Assembly: GCF_045762675.1 (NCBI RefSeq)
Contig: NZ_JBJDLK010000003.1
Coordinates: 248,001 to 312,000 of the forward strand
Origin: Elizabethkingia meningoseptica_A
Lineage (GTDB): Bacteria; Bacteroidota; Bacteroidia; Flavobacteriales; Weeksellaceae
Reading direction: 5' to 3'
Length of the DNA stretch: 64,000 nucleotides
Positions 42,470 through 52,402 of this stretch are shown here, one piece after another; position 1 is the first letter of the stretch; each line of letters starts with the position of its first letter. Below the pieces are notes generated by a model that was given only the letters and a program-made list of their open reading frames with translations, was not told the DNA's origin and ran no database searches. Position numbers and translations under genes: made by a program.

Positions 42470-43495
42470 TTAATACACCAAAGATTTATTTGAATCCAAT
42501 TCAATTTTCAAATCTACAATAAAAGTATCTTCAGTTTCTGTAATTTCTAACCAGTGTCTGTCGGGATAGATTAATTGCAACCTCTTTCTCACATTCGCAA
42601 TACCAATACCGGATGAAAAATCCTTCATTCTCTGCTTTTTGGAGTTTTTAAGGTAAAAGTACAATTTACTATTATCATCAGATACTTTTAGCTCCATTCC
42701 CTTGCCATTAACATCTCCGTGTTTAAAAGCATTTTCAACAAACGGAACCAATAGCATTGGTGAGATTAATAATTTTGGATTTTCGATGTTTTTATTGAAT
42801 AATATGAGCTCCGGATTTTTAATCCTCAGTTTTTCCAAAGCAATCAGACTCTCCATATAGCCAACTTCTTTATCAAGCTGAATAAAGTCCTTCTCCAGAT
42901 CCTTTGTGCTATACCTCAACAATTGGCTTAGTTCTTCAAGTGCCGGCAATGCTTTATCGGAATTCTGATAAACCAATGAGTAAATATTATTGAGTGAATT
43001 AAATATAAAATGTGGATTGATCTGGGTTTTCAATGCCTGCAATTCTGCATTTTTCTTTTCTGTGAGCAATCTGGCTTTCTCTTCTTCAATTTTTAAAAAG
43101 CGGCTAAAAAGCCAAAAAGTAGTACTTACGAAAATGGTCATACCACTAAAGTAAATGCTATCAAAAAAATAATAAAAAAGGCTGTAATCTCCTTGATAAT
43201 TTCTTCGTCCGATTGTATAAGGCAAGAGTGTTTCCTCTATTAAATACCTGATAACAGCAAAAATAAAAATTCCGACAAAGAAGCTGATGATACATTTATA
43301 CAATCTTTTTATATCAAAAAATCGGGGAATAATCAGAAAATACTGAATATAAAAACTAATAAAGCTTACTACTAAAAAAGAGATACGAAATAAAGGATCT
43401 TTATCTCTATAAACAAACATGGGAACAAGAACGGATCCACATATATTAAGTATCCAGTAGAATACATGCAAAAATATAATCTGATTTCTTTTCAT
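42470..43495 (-). CDS. LytS-type sensor histidine kinase
   Basis: About 341 residues from the ATG at 43495. Four hydrophobic helices occupy roughly 6-130, followed by a coiled coil and the His_kinase domain with phospho-acceptor His162 in QINPHFIFNSLNNI and a degenerate HATPase region (VPFVENAFKHG, then GIGIANVRKRLQLIY). It has no large periplasmic sensor domain, so the signal is probably sensed in or near the membrane. A TTG start at 43528 is possible but less likely. It pairs with the adjacent LytTR regulator. Confidence 0.9.
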   Translation of the reverse strand: MKRNQIIFLHVFYWILNICGSVLVPMFVYRDKDPLFRISFLVVSFISFYIQYFLIIPRFFDIKRLYKCIISFFVGIFIFAVIRYLIEETLLPYTIGRRNYQGDYSLFYYFFDSIYFSGMTIFVSTTFWLFSRFLKIEEEKARLLTEKKNAELQALKTQINPHFIFNSLNNIYSLVYQNSDKALPALEELSQLLRYSTKDLEKDFIQLDKEVGYMESLIALEKLRIKNPELILFNKNIENPKLLISPMLLVPFVENAFKHGDVNGKGMELKVSDDNSKLYFYLKNSKKQRMKDFSSGIGIANVRKRLQLIYPDRHWLEITETEDTFIVDLKIELDSNKSLVY

Positions 43496-43596
43496 GCTCA
43501 AATTTAATGAGAGCAAAGCATTATCCAATAGCCTTTTTCGACAAACCTGCTTTTTTCATCGACGAAAAAAACAATCATCCCGTAAATACCCTGCTT

Positions 43597-43640
43597 CGTC
43601 TAAACGCTATTTCAGCGGGCATTCAGACGCTATACCTTTG
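43597..43640 (+). promoter_or_regulatory. Candidate LytTR operator and promoter of the first receptor gene
   Basis: AAACGCTAT (43602-43610) and AGACGCTAT (43625-43633) are direct repeats 23 bases apart, ending at the -7 box TACCTTTG (43633-43640). The outer parts also form an inverted repeat (CGTCTAAACGC at 43597-43607, GCATTCAGACG at 43619-43629). LytTR regulators usually bind direct repeats about two helix turns apart; assignment to the neighbouring LytTR protein is inference. Confidence 0.4.
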
Positions 43641-43686
43641 ATCTATCAAAACAATCAGATTAAAACATTATTTATAAAACTTAACT

Positions 43687-45813
43687 ATGAAAAAGGCCAC
43701 AATATTCATCGCAACATTATTATACAGTCTGTCATTTGCTCAGAAAACTCAGGATACCACTAAAGTACAAACCGTAAAATCTGTAACTATTGAGGGAAAG
43801 AAAAAGCTACTGGAAAGAAAAGCTGACCGCCTGGTATTCAATGTAGATGCTTCTTTGGCTTCACAGGGAATGGATGCAGTAGAAACATTGGGTAACGTTC
43901 CTATGATGAGAGTAGACGAAAATAAAGGAATTATCTCAATTGTAGGAAAAAGCAGTGTATCCGTTATGATCAACGGTCGTATGCTGAACCTTTCCGGCGA
44001 TGCTTTAATGAGCTACTTAAAAACCATTCGTTCAGAAAACATTCTTAAGATAGAAGTGATTACAACTCCGCCAGCAAAGTATGAAGCACAGGGAAATAGT
44101 GGGTTAATCAATATTGTTCTGAAGAAAAATCCTAATATGGGACTTAGCGGGAATGTAGGTTCAACATTTGTTCAGAGATCTTATTCAGGTGCTTTGGGTA
44201 ATGCAACATTAAATTATCAGACGCCGAAGTTTAGCATGAGCCTGAAAGGCAATTATACGAATACCGCAAAGTGTTCTGAAGAAAATTATGACATTATCGG
44301 AGCTACATCAAGTTACAGCCGCTCTGTACGTAAAGATATGTGGAAAGAGTTTTCTCCAAGCCTTAATCTTTCTTATAAACTGAGTAAAAATTCAGAAATA
44401 GGGATGAATTACCTTTATACACGCCAGACACCAAATATGAATATTTTCAATAATACGGCTTATTTTAAAGGAGATCAGCCTATTGAGAATCTAAGTACTC
44501 CAACAAAACACCGTGAAAAAGATCAAATGCAGACGCTTTCCGTTTACTATGACTTAAAGTTAGATACATTAGGTAAGAAGCTAAGTATTACCGGAAACTA
44601 CTTTGAAAACAGGTCCAATACTACTGTAGATTTCTCCACCTTCAGAGCATCTAATCAGGCTACCGAAAACGTACAGACGATTTCTAAATTGAAACCTCAG
44701 ATCTTCTCCGGTCAGGCAGATTTAGAACTTCCTTTTTCTTTCGGAACTATAGAAACTGGCGTAAAATTCAATCAGTTTAAAAATATATCAGATCTGAATT
44801 ATTTCAACATTATCAATCAAACCCCTGTTTCAGATGAATCCAAAACGAATCTCTTTCAATATGATGAGAAGAATTATGCCGCCTATTTTAGTTTCACTAA
44901 AAATTTTGGGACAAAATGGGAAACAAAATTCGGAATTCGTTATGAGGATGCACATGTAAACGGCTATACTCCGGCAACGAACGAACGCACTAAATATGGT
45001 TACGGACAATGGTTCCCTTCGGCATATGTTTCATATAAAGAAGAAAAGAATGCTTTCAGCATTGCGTATTCCCGCAGAATTAACCGTCCTGACATGAGCA
45101 ACCTGAACCCGTTCCGTTGGTATAGCAATCCCAACTCTTACTCTTCAGGGAATCCATTATTGCAGCCTGCATATATTAACAACGCAGAACTTGCTTATAC
45201 CTATAACAACAAATTATCTGTAAGCGCTTATTATATAAAATTAACAAATGCATTCGGACAGGTATCTTTCCTTGACGGGATTAACGAAAGTAGCACATAC
45301 CTGAATTATTACAACAATAATTTCTATGGTCTTAATGCCAGCTATACTGATAAAATATTACCTTGGTGGGAAACCAGTATATCCGCAACAGCTACGTTAC
45401 AAAATTCTTCTGTATTCAACATACAGGCAGAAACTAAAAACGGAACCTACTTCAGTTATTCTGCCAATAATACTTTCACACTAAATACAAAGAAGAATGT
45501 CATATTCTTTCTGAACTACAATCAAACCCTGCCTTATAAAAATGTAAATTCATATTTCAAAAACTTTTCCGATCTGTCTTCCGGTATTAAGGTTTCTCTA
45601 TTGGAAAAGAAATTACAGATCAATGCCAGTGTTTCTAATATTTTCGCACAAAGATTCAGTGCCTACAAATATTTCTCTGATAACACTCAACATTTCAACA
45701 ATTACTGGGATGGCAGAAGTTTTCGCCTGAGTGTAAATTATACTTTCGGAAACGCTAAAGTAAAAGGTGCACAAAAGAATATAAAATTTGACGAAAAAGA
45801 CAGAGCAAATTAA
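43687..45813 (+). CDS. Outer-membrane beta-barrel receptor, TonB-type (first of three)
   Basis: A 708-residue protein with signal peptide MKKATIFIATLLYSLSFAQ and a plug domain (RKADRLVFNVDASLASQG, VMINGRMLNLSG, IEVITTPPAKYEAQGNSGLINIV). A barrel of the outer-membrane beta-barrel family 3 type follows (SIAYSRRINRPDMSNLNPF, then SGNPLLQPAYINNAEL). It lacks the usual carboxypeptidase-like front domain. Paralogous to the next two genes. It diverges from the lytS/lytR-type genes, whose regulator probably controls it. The ligand is unknown. Confidence 0.85.
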   Translation: MKKATIFIATLLYSLSFAQKTQDTTKVQTVKSVTIEGKKKLLERKADRLVFNVDASLASQGMDAVETLGNVPMMRVDENKGIISIVGKSSVSVMINGRMLNLSGDALMSYLKTIRSENILKIEVITTPPAKYEAQGNSGLINIVLKKNPNMGLSGNVGSTFVQRSYSGALGNATLNYQTPKFSMSLKGNYTNTAKCSEENYDIIGATSSYSRSVRKDMWKEFSPSLNLSYKLSKNSEIGMNYLYTRQTPNMNIFNNTAYFKGDQPIENLSTPTKHREKDQMQTLSVYYDLKLDTLGKKLSITGNYFENRSNTTVDFSTFRASNQATENVQTISKLKPQIFSGQADLELPFSFGTIETGVKFNQFKNISDLNYFNIINQTPVSDESKTNLFQYDEKNYAAYFSFTKNFGTKWETKFGIRYEDAHVNGYTPATNERTKYGYGQWFPSAYVSYKEEKNAFSIAYSRRINRPDMSNLNPFRWYSNPNSYSSGNPLLQPAYINNAELAYTYNNKLSVSAYYIKLTNAFGQVSFLDGINESSTYLNYYNNNFYGLNASYTDKILPWWETSISATATLQNSSVFNIQAETKNGTYFSYSANNTFTLNTKKNVIFFLNYNQTLPYKNVNSYFKNFSDLSSGIKVSLLEKKLQINASVSNIFAQRFSAYKYFSDNTQHFNNYWDGRSFRLSVNYTFGNAKVKGAQKNIKFDEKDRAN

Positions 45814-45886
45814 AAAACATCCATAAAAACGGATAGTTGATGTAACAGAAAAACTCTTAAAACTGTCTTATATAAAACGAGCCTCC

Positions 45887-48034
45887 ATGAAAAAGATATA
45901 CATATTAGCCGCTACTTTAATCTCTTATGCAGCCTTTTCACAAAATACACAGGATACCACCAAAGTAAAAACAGTGGAAACAGTAGTTCTTGAAGGGAAG
46001 AAAAAACTGATTGAGCGTAAACCCGACCGCTTAATATTTAATGTTCAGAACTCTGTTGCCGCTGCCGGCGGAACAGCACTGGATGCCTTGAAAGCAACCC
46101 CGAATGTAAAAATAAATAATGATGTGATTTCTATTGTCGGGAAGAGTACTGTACTTGTTTTAATAGATGATAAAGAGGTCTATATGAGTAGTGAGCAACT
46201 TAGCAGATATCTGGAAGGAATCAGTGCCGAAAATTTGTCTAAAATTGAAGTGATCACCACCCCACCGGCTAAATATAGTGCTGAAGGAAACAGCGGAATA
46301 ATCAATATTGTTACAAAAAAAATGAAAGTGAACAGTTGGAATGCCAACGTCGGTTCTTCCTATCAGAGATCGAGACGAAACACTTGGCGTTCCAATGCTA
46401 CCTTCAACCTTCAGAAGGATAAAATAACGCTACAATCATCCATAGATTTAGGTGACAGGAGATTTTTAAGAAACTGGAACAACGATCTTTATTATCCGGA
46501 TGCTCATTGGGAAAATCGCGGAATTACAGATTTTAAAAACAATTATTATGCAGTAAAAGCAGCTCTGGATTATAAAGTAACCGAAAGGTTAACTCTGGGC
46601 ACCAAATTCAATGCAAGTCTTTTCGACACTAAAAACAGCGGAACACCAAGCTTTTCAAACATTTATGATTCAGCTGGAGCACTGCAAAAGTATATCTCTA
46701 CTTCATCTTTTCAACGAATCAAATCCCAGCAACAAGTCTACAACCTGTATTCCGAATATAAACTGGATACTTTAGGGAAAAAGATTACGATGGATCTGGA
46801 TTATGTAAATTATAATGGTCCGGGAAATCGACCATTTTCTTACGCCACATACAAGCCAAATAACGAAATAGTACAAGGAAGCCAATTTGTAGGGCTTAAC
46901 AATACCGAAAGCCAGATTCAAAATTTCTCAGCAAAAATTGACACAGAACTTCCATTAAAATTCGCAAATCTAAGCTTTGGAGGGCGATTTTCTACTGTGA
47001 AAACTATCAATGACATTGCTGCTTATAAAGAAGTAAACAGCGAAATGGTACCGGACACCAATATCTCAAATTATTTCAGATACAGAGAAAATAATGAAGC
47101 TTTGTATGTTTCCGGAAGCAAAAAAATTGGCAAGTGGGATTTACAGGCAGGATTACGAATGGAAGCAACCCAAACTACCGGATATTCCCGTGAATTGGAT
47201 AATACTCATAAAAACAATTACATCAAGCTATTCCCTACGTTATATGCGATGTATTCTATTGCTGATAAAACAAGTATCGGCTTCAATTACTCCAGAAGGA
47301 TTAACCGTCCTTCTTATGAAAGTCTGAATCCGTTCAGAACCATTAACAACAGCAATAGTTATAATGAGGGCAACGCATTTTTACAACCGGCTTTCACAGA
47401 CAATGTTGAACTTACTTTTACTTACAAAAATCTGGATAGCAGAATTTATTTCTCAAGTCTGAAAAATGGAATCAGCCAGGCGTCCTTAATAGATCCTGCT
47501 ACTATGAACAATAATTTTGTCTGGATGAACTATGTAGATGCTCGTTCATTCGGTTTGGCAGAAACTTTCACATGGAAGCCCGTGAAATGGTGGTCCAGTA
47601 TGAACACTTTTAACCTTAGCCACAGCAATACTCAGCTTAGCATTGGACCTGAACGTTATAAGGGCTGGACCGCAGATTTCTCTACTAGCAATGATTTTAC
47701 ATTAAATAAACTGAAAACAGCTTTCTTTAACCTTACTTATACTCAGGATTTTGGAGGTGTATATAATAATTTTACAAGCAAAGCCTATTCCACTGTTGAC
47801 ATATCTTTTAAATATCTTGCCTTCGACAAGAAACTGGTAATAAGCCTTCTTGGCAGCAATATATTTAACGGAATCGGTTATAGTTATCAGATGATGAATG
47901 GTGTAAAACAAAGTTTCAGAAACATTTGGGATAATCAAAGCTTCAGAGTTTCTCTGAATTATAAATTCGGTAATGATAAGATAAAAACCAGCAATCGCCA
48001 ATCCGGAAACTCAGAAGAATTGAATAGAATGTAA
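45887..48034 (+). CDS. Outer-membrane beta-barrel receptor, TonB-type (second of three)
   Basis: A 715-residue paralogue of the preceding gene. It shares DTTKVKTVETVVLEGKKKL, the RKPDRLIFNVQNSVAAAGG plug start, IEVITTPPAKYSAEGNSGIINIV and the barrel phrase GFNYSRRINRPSYESLNPF. Signal peptide to about residue 19. It starts 73 bases after the first receptor, so the pair probably arose by tandem duplication and may be co-transcribed. The region before it lacks a TAnnTTTG box. Confidence 0.85.
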   Translation: MKKIYILAATLISYAAFSQNTQDTTKVKTVETVVLEGKKKLIERKPDRLIFNVQNSVAAAGGTALDALKATPNVKINNDVISIVGKSTVLVLIDDKEVYMSSEQLSRYLEGISAENLSKIEVITTPPAKYSAEGNSGIINIVTKKMKVNSWNANVGSSYQRSRRNTWRSNATFNLQKDKITLQSSIDLGDRRFLRNWNNDLYYPDAHWENRGITDFKNNYYAVKAALDYKVTERLTLGTKFNASLFDTKNSGTPSFSNIYDSAGALQKYISTSSFQRIKSQQQVYNLYSEYKLDTLGKKITMDLDYVNYNGPGNRPFSYATYKPNNEIVQGSQFVGLNNTESQIQNFSAKIDTELPLKFANLSFGGRFSTVKTINDIAAYKEVNSEMVPDTNISNYFRYRENNEALYVSGSKKIGKWDLQAGLRMEATQTTGYSRELDNTHKNNYIKLFPTLYAMYSIADKTSIGFNYSRRINRPSYESLNPFRTINNSNSYNEGNAFLQPAFTDNVELTFTYKNLDSRIYFSSLKNGISQASLIDPATMNNNFVWMNYVDARSFGLAETFTWKPVKWWSSMNTFNLSHSNTQLSIGPERYKGWTADFSTSNDFTLNKLKTAFFNLTYTQDFGGVYNNFTSKAYSTVDISFKYLAFDKKLVISLLGSNIFNGIGYSYQMMNGVKQSFRNIWDNQSFRVSLNYKFGNDKIKTSNRQSGNSEELNRM

Positions 48035-48068
48035 GAATACAATAAAAATTTCATTGTGTCTTTCAAAC

Positions 48069-48101
48069 AAACCTAACAGGTTTTAGAAATCTGTTAGGTT
48101 T
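48069..48101. repeat. Dispersed hairpin repeat, copy 2
   Basis: Arms AAACCTAACAGGTTT and AAATCTGTTAGGTTT, the same element as at 40727 with one change in the second arm. It may act as a terminator after the second receptor. Confidence 0.75.
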
Positions 48102-48226
48102 AATTTTTATTTCCCAGATTAAGCGTTTATTCACTAAGGTTTGAATATTTAAGAAACTTTAACAGCCTGCAGCTGTAACAATCTCCCAAATCAGGAGTCA
48201 TATCAGTGAAAAGTAATTTAATTTGT

Positions 48227-50395
48227 ATGAAGAACAAAATTATCCTTTTGGGAATGCTCACATTCAGTATTGCTGCATTTGCTCAGGAAACCAACACAAA
48301 GGAGAAAAGCAAAGAAAAAGAAATACAGGGGGTAAACCTTACAAAAACAAAAAAAGCGGTAGAACAAAAACCTGACCGTACCATTTTTGATTTTTCAGAA
48401 CAGCCAAACCTTAACTCAGGCACTACTCTGGAAGGAATAAAAAAACTTCCCGGCATGGTGGTTACCGATATCGCAGGCATGATGTACCAGGGAAAACCAT
48501 TGGCTGTATTTATGGACGGACGCCCACTTAATATTTCCAGCAATGATTTGACGGCTTTTCTGGAAGGTATGCCGGCTAATTCAATTGAAAGAATTGAAGT
48601 GATTACCCAGCCGGGTGCAGAATTTCCTGCAACTTCCGGTGGTGCTATTCTGAATATTATTACCAGCAAAAGTGCTAAAAGTTATTTAACGGCGACCTAT
48701 TCCGGAGGTTATCGTTTTTCTAACTATGATAAATTCAGAAGTAAAGTTAACAATAGTATTGTCCTTAATTCCCGTAATAAAATATTCGGATGGCAGTTCA
48801 GTGCCGGAAATACGTACCGCGAATCATTCAACAGTACACAAACCGATGATATCTTCAGCAACTTTGCCGACCGTTACCAACGCAGTAACTTCGCTAAAGC
48901 GGCAATGACTTTCGAACTGGGAAAAGACAGATTATTACTTAATTATGATTTCAACCAATATAATAATGACAGTTATATTGATGCGTCCGGTAAGCAGGTC
49001 GTCAATAATATTACACAACCTTATCAGAATACCGGTAAAAGTAAAAATGAAACGTATCGTAACGAAGCAGTAGCTACTTATCAGAAAAAATTTAGTGATA
49101 AGGATAAGAAACTTGATTTTAAATTTACATATACCAACTACAGAACTAATTTCAATCAGTTTTCTAATTTTACAACTCCTAATACCGGGATTGTGTATTA
49201 TCCGGAGAACAAATCTGATCAGAATGTTTACAACTTCAGAGTGGACTACGCACAGCCATTAAAAATTATGGATGGTGGTAAGTTCAGCATTGGTGGTCTT
49301 TATGAAAAACTGAACTTCGAAACCCAATCTGCATCTGTAACGAACCTTGATTATCAGAGACAAACTGCTGCTACTTATGCAGAAGTGATGGCAAAGTATA
49401 AAAAGTTTGATTTCATTATCGGAGCGCGTGCTGAAGATTATGATATCAGCGGAACAACGTTAACCAGAGATAATAATAACAATCTGGTAAATACGGACCT
49501 TACCCCTTTTAAAAAATTCAAGGTTTTCCCTAATGCCAGTATTCAGTATAACTTTGCACAGTCAGTATACCTTAACCTTAATTATAACAAAAAAATCAGT
49601 CTTCCGAGTATCTCTTTCCTGAATCCCAATAACACCAACTATCAGGGGCCAAACGTAGACTTCAAAGGAAACCCGTTCCTGAATCCTACTATATATGATA
49701 ATTTCGAAGCAAAAATCAGCGCATTTGACTATGCATTTATCGGGTATAACATGGGGGTTGTGAAAAATCAGGTCATCCAGTATGTGGAAAGAGATGGTGA
49801 CAGGATATCGCAAACCAGCGTTAACGTGGACAGAATTACACAGCATAACTTCAATTTCGGAGTTCCGGTTCCTTTCATGTTATTTACCAAACCCTTAAGT
49901 GAAATCATGAAGTTTAACTTTAACCCGGATAAAATTAACCTTCTTTATTTCTATGTAGGTTATCAGTTCCAGGATATCAAGGATATTAAAGAACAAAAAG
50001 GAATGTGGATATTTAATGTTTCCGGTCAGTTTATCCTTCCGAAAGACATTAAACTATCTGCAAACTTCAGTTATCTGACGAAAGGTAATTACTATTATTT
50101 CATGCCGTTACACCCTATTAATAATAGTCTGGATCTTACCCTTTCGAAGAAATTCAATAAAGACAGACTGACTGTTTCTTTATATGCAAACGATGTCCTA
50201 AACGGAACAAGAATGTCTTTCCGTACAACGAACCAGACACCGGGGGTTGTGCTGAATAACAGATATGACAGCCGCAGTTTCGGAATCTCACTTAACTATA
50301 AAATTCCAACCAGAAACAAGCTGGCAAAAGTGGATCAGAATATGTTAAATCAGGATGTCCCAAAAGAAGATAATGGAAGCATAATAAAGCAATAA
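48227..50395 (+). CDS. Outer-membrane beta-barrel receptor, TonB-type (third of three)
   Basis: A 722-residue member of the same family, more diverged than the first two. Signal peptide MKNKIILLGMLTFSIAAFAQ; plug phrases EQKPDRTIFDFSEQPNLNSG, VFMDGRPLNISSNDLTAFLEG, IEVITQPGAEFPATSGGAILNII; barrel phrase LNYNKKISLPSISFLNPNN. The ATG at 48227 was chosen as it begins the signal peptide; a GTG at 48206 is upstream. A hairpin repeat separates it from the second receptor, so it may have its own transcript. Confidence 0.85.
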   Translation: MKNKIILLGMLTFSIAAFAQETNTKEKSKEKEIQGVNLTKTKKAVEQKPDRTIFDFSEQPNLNSGTTLEGIKKLPGMVVTDIAGMMYQGKPLAVFMDGRPLNISSNDLTAFLEGMPANSIERIEVITQPGAEFPATSGGAILNIITSKSAKSYLTATYSGGYRFSNYDKFRSKVNNSIVLNSRNKIFGWQFSAGNTYRESFNSTQTDDIFSNFADRYQRSNFAKAAMTFELGKDRLLLNYDFNQYNNDSYIDASGKQVVNNITQPYQNTGKSKNETYRNEAVATYQKKFSDKDKKLDFKFTYTNYRTNFNQFSNFTTPNTGIVYYPENKSDQNVYNFRVDYAQPLKIMDGGKFSIGGLYEKLNFETQSASVTNLDYQRQTAATYAEVMAKYKKFDFIIGARAEDYDISGTTLTRDNNNNLVNTDLTPFKKFKVFPNASIQYNFAQSVYLNLNYNKKISLPSISFLNPNNTNYQGPNVDFKGNPFLNPTIYDNFEAKISAFDYAFIGYNMGVVKNQVIQYVERDGDRISQTSVNVDRITQHNFNFGVPVPFMLFTKPLSEIMKFNFNPDKINLLYFYVGYQFQDIKDIKEQKGMWIFNVSGQFILPKDIKLSANFSYLTKGNYYYFMPLHPINNSLDLTLSKKFNKDRLTVSLYANDVLNGTRMSFRTTNQTPGVVLNNRYDSRSFGISLNYKIPTRNKLAKVDQNMLNQDVPKEDNGSIIKQ

Positions 50396-50466
50396 CATTT
50401 TTTCTAATTGTAATTTGATAAATAAAAGATAAAATCACTATCTTTTCATTTTAATACAAATTCAAA

Positions 50467-50952
50467 ATGAAATATAATCTCGACGACAAAAACAGGCAAA
50501 TTCTGGACATCCTGCAACAGGATGCAAAACTATCAGTCAAGGAAATCGCTTCCCGTATACAGCTTTCGTTTACACCAACTTACGAAAGAATAAAAAATAT
50601 GGAGGAAGCCGGTATTATCAGCAAATATGTAGCTTTAGTTGACCGACAGAGAGTAGGCTTAAAAGTAGCAGCCTATTGTAATGTTACCCTGAAAGAACAA
50701 TCAAAATTTGCCTTATTGAAGTTTGAGGATGCTATTAAGAGTATTCCGGAGATTATTGAAACAATAAGTGTATCCGGAAATTATGATTATATGCTGAAAA
50801 TTGTTTCTACCGATATTGAAAGTTATAATAAATTCATTATTGATACCATTTCCAACTTACCTAATATCGGACAATACCACAGTAGTATTGTAATGACTGA
50901 AGTAAAGAAGGAAACGGCATTTAAAATTCCTCATCCGGAGGAATTGTACTAA
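50467..50952 (+). CDS. Lrp/AsnC family transcriptional regulator
   Basis: A 161-residue regulator with an N-terminal helix-turn-helix (KNRQILDILQQDAKLSVKEI then RIQLSFTPTYERIKNMEEAG) and a C-terminal RAM effector domain (VSGNYDYMLKIVSTDIESYN). Such proteins respond to amino acids. It is convergent with argH, sharing 4 bases at the 3' ends, so no terminator separates them. Regulation of the adjacent arginine operon is possible but not shown. Confidence 0.92.
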   Translation: MKYNLDDKNRQILDILQQDAKLSVKEIASRIQLSFTPTYERIKNMEEAGIISKYVALVDRQRVGLKVAAYCNVTLKEQSKFALLKFEDAIKSIPEIIETISVSGNYDYMLKIVSTDIESYNKFIIDTISNLPNIGQYHSSIVMTEVKKETAFKIPHPEELY

Positions 50953-52256
50953 ATGATCTTATTGAAGACTTTATAAAAGTTTTCTTTGATTTTTTCAGTA
51001 GCCAGATTACCTATACTGCCTGTATGCGTATGATGAACAGATATATTGGCTTGGAATTGATTATTTTCAATCTCTAAGCCAATTTTTTTATACGCTTCAC
51101 GGAAAGGTAAACCGTTCAGTACTTCTTTATTTACAGCCTCTACACTGAAAAGATATTTATATTTTTCATCCGTAAGGATTCCATCCTTTACGTTGATATG
51201 CTGCAACATAAAATCTAATATCTGAAGACAGTCTTTTAATGTTTCAATTCCCGGGAAGATAATCTCCTTTGTAAGCTGCCAGTCGCGGTGATAACCGGAC
51301 GGAAGATTATTAATCATTAAAGTAAGTTCATTAGGCAAAGACTGAACCCGGTTGGATTTGGCACGTACCAGTTCAAAAACATCCGGGTTTTTCTTGTGAG
51401 GCATAATAGAACTTCCTGTTGTAAGAGAATCAGGGAAACTTATAAAACCAAAGTTTTGGTTCATATACAGACAAACATCGTAAGAAAACTTGCTTAATGT
51501 TCCTGCCAGATTCGCCATTGCCATTGCCAGAATCTTCTCGGCTTTTCCACGGGTCATTTGTGCATAAACAACATTATAATTAAGGGTTTCAAACTCCAAT
51601 TTTTCAGTCGTAAATTCCCGGTCAATAGGAAAAGATGAACCATAACCTGCAGCTGATCCCAGAGGATTTTTATTACATACATTATAAGCCGCCAGTAAAA
51701 GCTCCAGATCATCCGTCAAAGCCTCTGCATAAGCACCAAACCACAACCCGAAAGAAGACGGCATGGCAATCTGTAAATGTGTGTATCCCGGAATTAATTT
51801 CTCTTTATGCGCTTCACTCAGAGACTGAAGCGTTGTAAACAATTGCTCGGAAAGATTTGCTATTTCTTTAATCTCGGCTTTCAGATATAATTTAATATCC
51901 ACCAGAACCTGATCGTTACGGGAACGGGCACTGTGAATTTTTTTGCCTGCATCTCCGATTTTCTGAGTAAGATTAAACTCTACCTGAGAATGCACATCTT
52001 CTACGCCGTCTTCAATTGTAAAATTACCTTTCTTTACCTCTTCCAGCATGATAAGGAGTTCTTTCTCCACTAGTTTCCACTCGGATTCTTCTAACAGACC
52101 AACACGGGATAGCATTTCAGCATGAGCAAGATTTCCTTTTATATCATATTCTGCCAAAAGCAAATCGAAATCACGATCATTACCAACCGTAAATTTTTCG
52201 ATAATCTTTGCATGCTCCGCTTCCTTGCCCTCAATATTTTTATCCCAAAGTTTCAT
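50949..52256 (-). CDS. argH: Argininosuccinate lyase
   Basis: About 435 residues from the ATG at 52256 (MKLWDKNIEG). The fumarase-superfamily signature TGSSIMPHKKNPDVFEL is present with the flexible catalytic Ser loop, and SARSRNDQV holds part of the substrate site. It splits argininosuccinate into arginine and fumarate, the last step of the pathway. It is the last gene of the minus-strand arginine operon, 147 bases after the argE-like gene. An upstream ATG at 52313 would add 19 residues without family similarity. Confidence 0.93.
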   Translation of the reverse strand: MKLWDKNIEGKEAEHAKIIEKFTVGNDRDFDLLLAEYDIKGNLAHAEMLSRVGLLEESEWKLVEKELLIMLEEVKKGNFTIEDGVEDVHSQVEFNLTQKIGDAGKKIHSARSRNDQVLVDIKLYLKAEIKEIANLSEQLFTTLQSLSEAHKEKLIPGYTHLQIAMPSSFGLWFGAYAEALTDDLELLLAAYNVCNKNPLGSAAGYGSSFPIDREFTTEKLEFETLNYNVVYAQMTRGKAEKILAMAMANLAGTLSKFSYDVCLYMNQNFGFISFPDSLTTGSSIMPHKKNPDVFELVRAKSNRVQSLPNELTLMINNLPSGYHRDWQLTKEIIFPGIETLKDCLQILDFMLQHINVKDGILTDEKYKYLFSVEAVNKEVLNGLPFREAYKKIGLEIENNQFQANISVHHTHTGSIGNLATEKIKENFYKVFNKII

Positions 52257-52402
52257 TTTGCTTAATAATTGTTTTGTTTTGATAATCCTTGTCAAGGCTT
52301 TAAACCTTAACATGAGCTAATATTTTGTATCCATCGCTTTCACAGATTTCCGGATAATACCACTAACTTTAGCCGTGTCATCCAGAGCCTGTCGAAGGAT
52401 AA

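Noticed and set aside
43499..43506. Minus-strand TAAATTTG as the lytS promoter.
   Set aside because: It would place the transcript start inside or after the likely ATG at 43495, so it is probably chance.
43494..43763. Plus-strand 89-codon frame across the lytS-receptor gap.
   Set aside because: It overlaps the promoter and the receptor start in another frame and has no family similarity.
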